NCBI GenBank assembly: GCA_016789745.1
Contig: JAEUQF010000424.1
Coordinates: forward strand, 1 to 36,658
Source of the DNA: Bryobacterales bacterium
GTDB lineage: Bacteria > Acidobacteriota > Terriglobia > Bryobacterales > Bryobacteraceae
Direction of reading: 5' to 3'
Length of the DNA: 36,658 nucleotides
The position numbers and the translations under genes are program-made. The notes under the pieces are model-generated. The model saw only the letters and a list, made by a program, of their open reading frames with translations. It did no database searches and was not told the DNA's origin. Positions 1 to 7,700 of this stretch are shown here, piece after piece. Position 1 is the stretch's first letter; each line of letters begins with the position of its first letter.

Positions 1-59
1 TCCGCGGCGATGCGCCATGGCGTGGTGGGGCGTAGCTTTACCAGCAGGCCAGGGAACAT
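1..59 (-). CDS. csm4: Csm4, type III-A CRISPR RAMP protein (N-terminal fragment, cut by window edge)
   Basis: Only the first 19 codons are inside the window. They read MFPGLLVKLRPTTPWRIAA on the minus strand. The beta strand followed by LRPTxPWRI is how Csm4 (Cas5-like) proteins begin; Csm4 caps the crRNA 5'-tag end of the type III-A complex. The ATG lies 11 bases after the csm3 stop, in the usual cas10-csm2-csm3-csm4 order, so it is translated from the same leftward operon. The identification rests on a short stretch plus strong context. The rest of the gene, and presumably csm5 and any ancillary effector, lies beyond position 1. Confidence 0.75.
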   Translation of the reverse strand, partial: MFPGLLVKLRPTTPWRIAA

Positions 60-70
60 GAATGCCCTTC

Positions 71-898
71 TTAGGAAAGTTCCGCCGCGATGCCGTTCTT
101 GGCCAGCTTCAGGAATGCCGCCAGATCGGCGTCGGCCAGCAGCGCCTTCTCGTCGCCGCCTTCGCTGTAGTAGGACTTGCCGCGCCAGGAAGCCTTAACG
201 GAGGAAAACTTCACACGGCCATTGCCGCGCGAACCGCCGCCGCCCAAGCTGTCGTCTTCCAGCATGCGCAGCCCTTCGGCCACCTTCGCCACCAGTTCCT
301 TGTCCTCGTCGCAAAGGATGTCCAGCACCAGGCGGACCTTGAAGCGCGCACCGGCCGGAACGCGCTCCAGCGTACGCGGGCTGCCCTGCGACGTGATGCG
401 GTCGACAGCGTTCTCGCTCTTCACTTCGGTGAGCTCGTCGTCCAGGTTCTCGCGCATTTGCGCGGTGATGCTGTCCGGGTCCAGCGGTGCGTCGAACACC
501 GCCAGGCGCGCCGGCGTGGCCACGCCGCCATCCTGCGCTTCCCCGCCCACGCGTTCGGAGCGCTGCGGATTGCGCCCAAACAGCAGGCAGATTTCGTCAT
601 TCGGCTTGTCCGTCTGGTGGATGCGCACTTCCTGCCCGCGCCGCCGCGACAGGTATACCATGGTCGACGGATTCAGGCCGGCAGCCTGCTCCAGCAGACT
701 CCGCAGCTTGCCACGCAGCGAGCTGCCCGGAACATAGGGACGCCCGAAAGCATCCTTCACCACCGGGTTGTCGGCGCCACCAATTTCAAGCGACCCCTTG
801 CCGGCACCGATGTGCAGGCCCGTTTCGCAGGTCAGATCGGCCTCAATGACCAGCTTGCCCTGGAATTTGATCTCGGTTTGTGCGGTGTGAGAACTCAT
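71..898 (-). CDS. csm3: Csm3, type III-A CRISPR backbone RAMP protein (Cas7 family)
   Basis: The 275-residue product is a Cas7-like RAMP protein that would polymerise along the crRNA and cut bound target RNA at 6-nt intervals. Visible family signatures are GLHIGAGKG (residues 27-35), IGGADNPVVKD (39-49), the thumb motif YVPGSSLRGKLR (55-66) and a C-terminal glycine-rich loop LGGGGSRGNGRV. Asp43 in ADNPV corresponds to the slicer aspartate known in Csm3 proteins, so RNA cleavage is probably retained. The ATG at 898 is preferred because it sits 19 bases after the csm2 stop; an in-frame start at 946 would add 16 residues and overlap csm2. The order cas10-csm2-csm3-csm4 supports subtype III-A, although ancillary genes that would settle it are not visible. 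Confidence 0.9.
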   Translation of the reverse strand: MSSHTAQTEIKFQGKLVIEADLTCETGLHIGAGKGSLEIGGADNPVVKDAFGRPYVPGSSLRGKLRSLLEQAAGLNPSTMVYLSRRRGQEVRIHQTDKPNDEICLLFGRNPQRSERVGGEAQDGGVATPARLAVFDAPLDPDSITAQMRENLDDELTEVKSENAVDRITSQGSPRTLERVPAGARFKVRLVLDILCDEDKELVAKVAEGLRMLEDDSLGGGGSRGNGRVKFSSVKASWRGKSYYSEGGDEKALLADADLAAFLKLAKNGIAAELS

Positions 899-917
899 GT
901 TATGACCCAGCGATTCG

Positions 918-1436
918 TTATTCGTTGTAGGCAACGATGGCTTCAAACAGGTCGCGGAAGCGCTCGTAGCCGCGCACGTCGTTCTTGCGCGTCACCTGCA
1001 GCAGCAGCTTTTCCAATACATCCAGGCTGCGCAGCGAGTGGCGGGCGATAGTGTAAGCCAGACGCGCGCGCAGCATCACGAACTGGTGCTGGCGTTCCGA
1101 TTCCGGCGCCCGCGTGGCGCGCCGCACGGCGTTGTACAAACGCCGCAACTGGCTCCGCGTGCCCGAATCCATGTCGCGCATGCGGCTAACTACGGCATGC
1201 GCCTGGTTATCCAGGTACAGGCTGTCGGCGATGAGCTTATCGAGGTCGATTTCCGGCGGCCCTTCGAAACGCGACCCGCCCGGCTTATCGCGCCGGTCGC
1301 CGCGATCCCCACGGTCGCCACCGCGGCCTTCTCTGCCGCCGCCGCCACCCTGGCCTTCGCGGTGTTCACGGCCTTCCCGTCCGCCGCCTTCGCGCGGTGG
1401 CCGCTGCTCCCGTTTTTCGTTCTGGACTTCTGCCAT
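918..1436 (-). CDS. csm2: Csm2-like small subunit with a Gly/Arg-rich N-terminal extension
   Basis: The product has 172 residues. The last ~110 (from IDLDKLIADSLYLDNQ onward) are helical and Csm2-like, ending in a typical ERFRDLFEAIVAY stretch; Csm2 lines the target-RNA filament of the type III-A complex. Known Csm2 proteins are about 120-150 residues and start close to this core. Here residues 1-60 are low complexity, dominated by Gly, Arg, Glu and Asp, with repeated REG, GGREG and RGDRGD units that recall RGG-type RNA-binding tails. The start at 1436 lies 6 bases after the cas10 stop, so the extension is inside the operon and needs no unusual start. The Csm2 assignment rests on gene order, size and the core. 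The function of the tail is unknown. Confidence 0.85.
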   Translation of the reverse strand: MAEVQNEKREQRPPREGGGREGREHREGQGGGGGREGRGGDRGDRGDRRDKPGGSRFEGPPEIDLDKLIADSLYLDNQAHAVVSRMRDMDSGTRSQLRRLYNAVRRATRAPESERQHQFVMLRARLAYTIARHSLRSLDVLEKLLLQVTRKNDVRGYERFRDLFEAIVAYNE

Positions 1437-1442
1437 GAATTC

Positions 1443-2906
1443 TTATCCTTGCGTTACTAATCTCGCCCATTCTAGCGCGACCCGTCCGGCGGGCCGCAGT
1501 TTCACCTGCGACGCATTCTTACCCACCAGCTCCACCATCAGCGTACTGCGGAGCTTTTCCAACTCGCGATCCCGCGTCGGCGGCAGAACGCGCAGCACGC
1601 GCCGGTGCAGCCGCCAGGGCTTCTCCAACTCGCCTTCCTTCCGCCGCGGCGTCGATACGGGCGCAAAGACTTCCTCGCGATAGAAGGCTGCCAATTCCCG
1701 CAAAAACTGCGTGCTGCCGCCGAATTCCTGGGCAACGCGCACCATCGTATCCTTCAATTCCGACGCGCCGTTCACCTGGCGCCATTCGAGCACGCGGCCG
1801 AGCAGCGCGAAACAGTCGCGGCTGACGCACTTGGCTTCTTCCAGCATGCGCGCCGATTCCTGCAAGACGGTATCGAGGCCGGCTTCGGGCTGGTCCGCCA
1901 GCGCCAGTGCCATGGTCAGCGTCTTGCCTTCGCCGCCAGGGAAATCCTTCAGACTTTCTTCGCTAAACCGGCGGAACAGGCGTTGCAATTCGCGGGCCAG
2001 TGCCAGCAGCGCGTCCCAACTGCCATACGCGGCAAAGTCATCGCCACCGGAATAAAGAATGGTCACCTTGCGCCAGAACTCGGGCATGGAACAGAGCACT
2101 TCGAGTTCGCCGGCAAAGAACTGCTTGTAGAGCACCGACAGCTGCACATGCTCTTCGATCGACACCAGGCGACGGAAGCGGATATCCAGGTTGTCGACGT
2201 CGCCGCGCAGCACGCCCCACACCGGCGCGCCGTCGGCCCGGCGTCCTAATTCCGTCGCTGTCACCGGGGATCCGCCGTCGTCGGACAGCGCCACGTGCCG
2301 CGTCAACAGGATCTGTTCATGGTCAGGGCCGAGGGTCCAGGTGTACTTGCCCTCATTCAGGAGAATGCGTTCCGGTGTGTCCGGAGACCAGCCGACGACG
2401 CGCTGCTCCACCAGTCCGGTGCCGAGGGTTTCCTGGAAGTAAGTCTGGTCGGCGTGGTCCGCGGCGGCATCGTAAGGAGCAAACCAGGATGCATCGCCAG
2501 GTTTGGCCAGTGTCGCGCGGCGGGTGGCCATGGCTTCGCGCAGCCGTTTGCGCACCACGGTCCAATCGCCCAGGTTTTCCGTCGATGCCCAAACCAGCTT
2601 CAGCTTGCCGTGGCTCAGCCCATCGATGCCGGCCGCGGCCTTAGTTAAAAAGGCGTCTGCCTGGGCTTCGAATTCCTGCGGCAATACCAACAGAAACTGG
2701 CCGCCACCGCTCGATCCCAACAGAATCTTCGAGAGTCCGAACTCTGCCAGCAAGGCGCGCGGCAGGATCTCCGTGAGCAGGCTCACCCACCAGCTCTTGC
2801 CGGCCAACAAGCGTTCCTGCGCCGCCGGTTCCAGCCCTGCCTGTCCGGCGGACAGAAATCCGCGAACCCCGAGAAGTTTGCCTTGCAGAAATACCTGTAT
2901 GGACAT
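1443..2906 (-). CDS. cas10: Cas10/Csm1, type III-A CRISPR large subunit lacking the HD domain
   Basis: The product has 487 residues from the ATG at 2906. Cas10 is the large subunit of type III effector complexes and, through its palm domain, can convert ATP to cyclic oligoadenylate when target RNA is bound. Visible elements: an N-terminal palm-like beginning (VFLQGKLLGVRGFL), a first glycine motif GSSGGGQFLLVLP near residues 64-76, GVLRGDVDNL at 231-240, and the catalytic YSGGDDF with GGDD at 287-290, followed by a helical C-terminus. No N-terminal HD nuclease motif and no CxxC zinc finger are seen, and the protein is far shorter than the usual 750-850 residues. The reading frame stays open upstream to 3209, but that extension has no family resemblance, so the MSIQVFLQG start was chosen. 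It is the first gene of the operon, 6 bases before csm2. Confidence 0.88.
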   Translation of the reverse strand: MSIQVFLQGKLLGVRGFLSAGQAGLEPAAQERLLAGKSWWVSLLTEILPRALLAEFGLSKILLGSSGGGQFLLVLPQEFEAQADAFLTKAAAGIDGLSHGKLKLVWASTENLGDWTVVRKRLREAMATRRATLAKPGDASWFAPYDAAADHADQTYFQETLGTGLVEQRVVGWSPDTPERILLNEGKYTWTLGPDHEQILLTRHVALSDDGGSPVTATELGRRADGAPVWGVLRGDVDNLDIRFRRLVSIEEHVQLSVLYKQFFAGELEVLCSMPEFWRKVTILYSGGDDFAAYGSWDALLALARELQRLFRRFSEESLKDFPGGEGKTLTMALALADQPEAGLDTVLQESARMLEEAKCVSRDCFALLGRVLEWRQVNGASELKDTMVRVAQEFGGSTQFLRELAAFYREEVFAPVSTPRRKEGELEKPWRLHRRVLRVLPPTRDRELEKLRSTLMVELVGKNASQVKLRPAGRVALEWARLVTQG

Positions 2907-3207
2907 GGGAGCGACGGCACCAGACCTTTGGCCGGAAGTTTCCACTCTACCATGGGTTACGCCAAGTGCAAACACGGGCGGCTTGCCGTCGCCGATCTCC
3001 CTTTCACGAGCATTGACCCCCATAGCCGCTTTCGCCATACTGGGAGCATCCTCTTGTTTGCAGGCATCGTGGCGGCCGGCTATCCGGCAGGCGCCGGCGA
3101 TGCGATTCCGCTGCGGCTTACCGCATCCCCGGCGGCGCCCTCCGGATCGGTCTGCGCTTCTGGCGCAGCAGCGGGCTCCCCTACCCGCACCCTGATCTTT
3201 CTGTCTC
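2907..3207. other. Intergenic region between divergent cas10 and the Cys-rich ORF
   Basis: This 301-base gap should hold the cas10-operon promoter (leftward) and any promoter for the small ORF at 3208. The minus frame is open across it, continuous with cas10 and with possible starts near 3040, but its composition (Arg/Gly/Cys-rich) looks non-coding. I see no CRISPR repeats, no strong -10/-35 pair and no Shine-Dalgarno site before the chosen cas10 ATG. Confidence 0.4.
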
Positions 3208-3447
3208 ATGGAGTTTACGAGCGTGCCTGGAAAGAATCGTCATAGCAATTGTGACTGCTGCGGAAAACGCGGCAGGGTTTCCGACCTTCATTACTGCCCC
3301 ACCTGCTGGCAGTACACCTGTAAAGCCTGCACTCCGGGGTGCCGTTGCACTGTAACCAAAGCGTTCTGGGAAACCGTGGCCGTTTCCTATTTTGGGACCA
3401 GCTTCAGCGGACTGCGAAACACGAAGATCACGAATACGGCAGGGTAG
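3208..3447 (+). CDS. Small Cys-rich, probable zinc-ribbon protein
   Basis: This 79-residue ORF has nine cysteines and two histidines packed into residues 12-47: a CDCCG cluster, then HYCPTCWQYTCKACTPGCRC. Paired CxxC and CxC spacing of this kind is typical of zinc ribbons or treble-clef fingers and is unlikely to arise by chance in a GC-rich non-coding frame. The remaining 30 residues are featureless. No good ribosome-binding site precedes the ATG, so the exact start is uncertain. It is divergent from the CRISPR operon and 84 bases before trxB. Whether it belongs to either is unknown. No function is assigned. Confidence 0.5.
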   Translation: MEFTSVPGKNRHSNCDCCGKRGRVSDLHYCPTCWQYTCKACTPGCRCTVTKAFWETVAVSYFGTSFSGLRNTKITNTAG

Positions 3448-3531
3448 CGCCGCTACAACCGTTGCTGTACGTTTGCCCGCGCAAGTCCAAGATTCAAACC
3501 GACGTGCTAGCATGAGGGAGTCTCTCCACAC

Positions 3532-4455
3532 ATGCGAAATGTCGTCATTTTGGGCTCGGGCTGCGCGGGAAATACAGCAGCGATTTACACGGCACGTGCG
3601 AATCTGAAGCCGCTTGTCATCTCCGGCCATGAGCCGGGCGGGCAGCTTTCCATAACCACGCTGGTCGAAAACTTCCCGGGATTTCCGGAAGGTGTCGACG
3701 GCCCGGTGCTGGTGGAGCGCATGAAGCATCAGGCACAGCACTTCGGCGCCGAATACATGACGGGCTCCGTCATCGAAGCCGACCTCAAATCCTACCCCTT
3801 CCGCCTCAGTGTGGAAGGCGAATGGATCGAAACCCGCACGCTGATTGTCGCCACGGGCGCCTCAGCCCGCTGGCTGGGTCTCGATTCCGAATACAAGCTC
3901 ATCGGCAAAGGTGTCAGCTCGTGCGCCACCTGCGACGGCTTCTTCTTCCGCGATCGCGAGATTATGGTGGTGGGCGGCGGCGATTCGGCGATGGAAGAGG
4001 CAAACTTCCTCACCCGCTTTGGGCGGCGCGTGACGCTGGTGCATCGCCGGGACTCCTTCCGCGCCTCCAAGATCATGATCGACCGCGTACGCGCGAATCC
4101 TAAGATTGAGACCGTCATGAACTCGGTGATCGACGAAGTCTATGACGTCAGCAAGGGCACCGTCACGGGCGTAAAGCTGCGCAACCTGATCACCGGGGAC
4201 ACGCGCGTGCAGGATGTCGACGGCCTCTTCATCGCCATCGGCCACATTCCCAATACCAAGCCGTTCGTTGGTCAGCTTGACCTGGATGAAGACGGCTATA
4301 TCCGTTCGCATGGCGGCGCCCGAACCAACATCCGCGGCGTCTTCCATGCTGGCGACGTGCAGGACCGCGTATACCGGCAAGCCATTACGGCATCCGGCGC
4401 CGGCTGTATGGCGGCTATTGAGGCCGAACGCTTTCTCGAAGCCGAAGGCCACTAG
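3532..4455 (+). CDS. trxB: Thioredoxin-disulfide reductase
   Basis: The 307-residue cytoplasmic flavoprotein passes electrons from NADPH through FAD and a redox cysteine pair to thioredoxin. Domain order: FAD-binding Rossmann motif GSGCAG (residues 8-13), PGGQL (36-40), the redox-active CATC (131-134), the NADPH-binding GGGDSA (148-153), HRRDSFRASK (171-180), and the C-terminal FAD contact FHAGDVQDRVYRQA. Length is normal. The ATG at 3532 has a GGGAG ribosome-binding site about 10 bases upstream. One oddity is Cys in place of the usual Pro in GSGPAG. The gene appears monocistronic. Confidence 0.96.
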   Translation: MRNVVILGSGCAGNTAAIYTARANLKPLVISGHEPGGQLSITTLVENFPGFPEGVDGPVLVERMKHQAQHFGAEYMTGSVIEADLKSYPFRLSVEGEWIETRTLIVATGASARWLGLDSEYKLIGKGVSSCATCDGFFFRDREIMVVGGGDSAMEEANFLTRFGRRVTLVHRRDSFRASKIMIDRVRANPKIETVMNSVIDEVYDVSKGTVTGVKLRNLITGDTRVQDVDGLFIAIGHIPNTKPFVGQLDLDEDGYIRSHGGARTNIRGVFHAGDVQDRVYRQAITASGAGCMAAIEAERFLEAEGH

Positions 4456-4518
4456 GCCGGGTTAATAAGTAAGTAGCTTTTTCCTGCCGGGGGTGAGGCA
4501 AAACGACTCACTGTCAGA

Positions 4519-4541
4519 TAGCCCCCACCGGTGGTGCTATG
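4519..4541. promoter_or_regulatory. Dyad upstream of a sigma-54 promoter (candidate activator site)
   Basis: A perfect CCACCGGTGG palindrome at 4526-4535 is flanked by ATAGC (4519-4523) and GCTAT (4537-4541), forming a nearly symmetric element. A weaker dyad, GTGAG...CTCAC (4493-4512), lies just before it. Both sit about 50-90 bases upstream of the sigma-54 element at 4575-4590, where enhancer-binding proteins commonly bind. The role is inferred from position. It could instead be an RNA hairpin at the end of the trxB transcript, but no U-run follows. Confidence 0.4.
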
Positions 4542-4574
4542 CGGAAGTATATAGAATTCCGTGAGGTCCCGGTT

Positions 4575-4590
4575 TGGCATCTAAATTGCT
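4575..4590 (+). promoter_or_regulatory. Sigma-54 (RpoN) promoter for the large secreted repeat protein
   Basis: The sequence TGGCATCTAAATTGCT matches the -24/-12 consensus TGGCAC-N5-TTGCW at every key base except T for C at position 6. The GG and GC doublets have the exact required spacing. Transcription would start near 4600, leaving a leader of about 110-130 bases before the coding region. Sigma-54 promoters need an ATP-driven activator; dyads upstream are candidate sites. Confidence 0.65.
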
Positions 4591-4731
4591 CAGACACGGA
4601 TCGAATGCCAGGAGCCACCGAACCCCGTTCGTGTCCCGGGCAGTCTCCGCGTCCCTCCGTAACCTACTGGAGACATCTTGTCTCTATACGTACGAATCCA
4701 CTCTGTCAGAATGTCCTTGGGAGAGACTCCA

Positions 4732-7700
4732 TTGAAACGTAAGCCCGCAGCTTCCTTTGTTGCCGCCTCTTTATGGCTGGCACTGTTTGCCTCGGCTTCC
4801 CAGCCACTGCTCGCGCAGACCCTCGCGGTGACGCCGAATATCCTGCAGTTCAACACCTCGGTGGGCGTGGCTCCGCCAAGCCAGCAGGTGACGTTGACCT
4901 CCACCCCGACTGCGTTGAACTTCGCGGCTTTCGCGAACTATGTCACCGGGCCGGTGTCGGGTGTCAACTGGCTGCAGGTCACCCCTGGCACCGGTACGGC
5001 GAATTCCACAGTCACCATCGCGGTGGTCAACGCCAACCAACTCACGGCCGGCACCTACACGGCAACGGTATCGTTTGTAGCAACCGCCTTCAGCAACGTC
5101 TTTTCCACAGTGAACGTAACGCTCACCGTCACCGGATCGGGCACAGGTAGCGGGTCGCTTTCCGCGCTCCCCACCAACTTTACGTTCAACTACACGCCAG
5201 GAGGCTCGGTGCCTTCCGCGCAGTTGCTGCAGGTGTTCTCATCTTTAGCAACTTCGTATAGCGCGCTGGTTACCATCAGCAGCGGTTCCACCACGTGGCT
5301 CCAGATCTCTCCGTCTTCGGCGCCTTCGGGCACATCGGCATCGTTCACCGTCACTCCGGTGAACTACACCTCCCTTGCCGTAGGAACATATAGTGCCACC
5401 ATCACGATCGTCAGCGGTTTAGGGAACACGCTCCAGGTCCCCGTCACCCTGGTGGTGGGTGGAACCGGGGGCGGCTCCGGCTTCGTCAGCCCCTCCAGCG
5501 TGTCGCTCGGCAGCTCGGCTGGACAGACGACACCGTCGCAGCAGATCATTACGCTGAACCCCGGCTTCAACACGAACTTCACCGTCAGCAACGTCACCAC
5601 AAATAGCGGCGGCGCCTGGCTGACCGTGAACCCCACCAGCGGCAGCGTCAGCGGCTCGACCACGATTCAGGTCAACGCCAACCCGGTAGGCCTGCCGAAT
5701 GGCAACTACGCCGGCTCGTTCGTCGTTACCATGGCGGGCATCGGGTCTACCAACGTTCCGGTGCAATTCGCCGTGGGCTCGGGCAGCACGGGCGGCGGCA
5801 GTCTACTGTTGTCGCAGAGCAGCCTTACCTTTAATACCCCCAGCACCGCCCAACTGCCCACGCAGCAGGTGATCACGATCAACAGCAGCACGACGCAGTC
5901 GGTCAGCTTCACGGCATCGGCGACTACGTCCACTGGCGGCGGCTGGCTTACCCTTAGTCAGGCCAGCGGCACCACCCCGACCAGCCTGGTCGTCAGCGCC
6001 AACCCTACCTTTCTTGCCACGGGCAGCTACTTCGGCAACATTACGATCACGCCGATCGGCGGCACACCGCAGACGATTCCGGTGACCTTGACTATCGGCA
6101 CGGGCGGCGGCGGCACCGGCGGCACCTGCGCAGTGGGCTTGGCTACGCCTTCGCCGCTGACGTTCAACTCGGCTCCGGGTTCCACGCCGGTACAGCAGAA
6201 CCTTACCATCAACCCGGGCGCCGGCGTTTCCTATTCGCTCAGCGCGATTGTGAACCCGGCCTGGCTGACGATTTTCAATCCGTTTGGGACCGGTCAACAA
6301 ACCATCCCGGTGCAGGCGAATCCTTCCGGTCTGCCGGCGGGCACGTATTCGGCCAGCATCCGGGTGACCATCAACAACACGACGTGCGATGTGCCGGTGA
6401 CTTTCACCGTCTCGACCACGGGCGGCGGCACCGGTTCTCCCACGGCCAGCCCGACATCGCTCATCTTCAACGTGCCTCCGGGCAGCACGACGCAGCCTAA
6501 CAACCAGGCGATCACGATCACCACGCCGGCGGCCGCGCAGTTCACTGCCACGGCCTCGGTCAGCGGGACGGGCATCAACTGGCTTGCCGTCGGTCCGAAC
6601 ATCGGCCAGACATTCTCCACGGGCGCCGCGGCGACGGCCACCGTCAATGTTGGCGTCCAGAACTTCACGGCACTGCCTGTTGGCCTTTACAACGGCACCA
6701 TCACGATCACGTTCACCAGCGGCGGGTACGCACCGCTCACCATCCCGGTCACACTCAACCTGGGGAACGCGCCGACCGGATCGCTGACGCCCAACCAGCT
6801 GAACTTCAGCTTCCAGACCGGCGGGACCAACCCGCCGACGCAGTTCCTGACGGTGAACACCCTGAACGGGGCCTCGGCCAGCTTCACGGCCACCGGCACT
6901 ACATCCACCGGAGCCAACTGGCTGAACGTCGCTCCTGCATCCGGCACCGGCCCGGGCGTGGTTGCGGTCTCGGTGAACCCGGGCAGCCTGACCGCCGGTA
7001 CGTATAGCGGCACCGTCGGTGTTCAGCTAGCCGGGTCGACGAACCCCATCTCGGTTCCGGTAACGCTGATCGTGAACAGCAATCCGGTGCTCCGCGTCAA
7101 TCCCACCGCCGCCCAGTTCAACTACCAGATTGGTGGTTCGGTGGGCGCGGGTCAGGGGCAGAGCATCGAAGTGACCAGCACCGGCGCTCCCATCACCTTC
7201 ACCGCCACCTCCACCATCGACTCGCCCTTCGGCGGCACGCCTTGGCTCAGCGTCTCTCAGAGCAGCATTACGACGCCGACCACGGTCTCCATTAACGTCA
7301 ACGCCGCCAACCTCACGGCGGGCACCTACACCGGCGTGGTCTCGTTCACCACCCCCGGCCAGGCGCCGCTGAACATCCCGGTGCGTCTGACGGTCAGTTC
7401 GGCTCCGCTGCTCAACCCGACGCCGCGGATCCTGAACTTCACCTCGCAGACCAACGCCGCGCCGACACCGCTGAATCTGAACATCAGCACGACGGGCGGC
7501 TCCGTGTCCATCACGCCGACGGCGGTCACCAGCACGGGTGCTACCTGGCTGACGGTCAGCCAGAGCACGTCCAGCACACCGACGACGCTCCAGATCAGCG
7601 CGAATCCCGCGGGCCTTGCCGAGGGCACCTACTACGGCGCGGTGCTCATCACCGCCGCGCAGAACACAGCGGAAAACAGCCCGCTGGTGGTTCCAGTGGT

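Noticed and set aside
2907..3209. N-terminal extension of Cas10 to 3209
   Set aside because: The extra ~101 residues are Arg/Gly/Cys-rich, contain no HD-domain pattern and have no resemblance to Cas10; the MSIQVFLQG start is typical.
2907..3531. CRISPR array next to the cas genes
   Set aside because: No direct repeats of 25-40 bases with regular spacers are visible anywhere in the window.
4456..4574. c-di-GMP or other riboswitch before the repeat-protein gene
   Set aside because: GGCAAAACG loosely recalls GEMM, but the conserved GACGCAAAGCC part is missing and the region lies upstream of the sigma-54 start.
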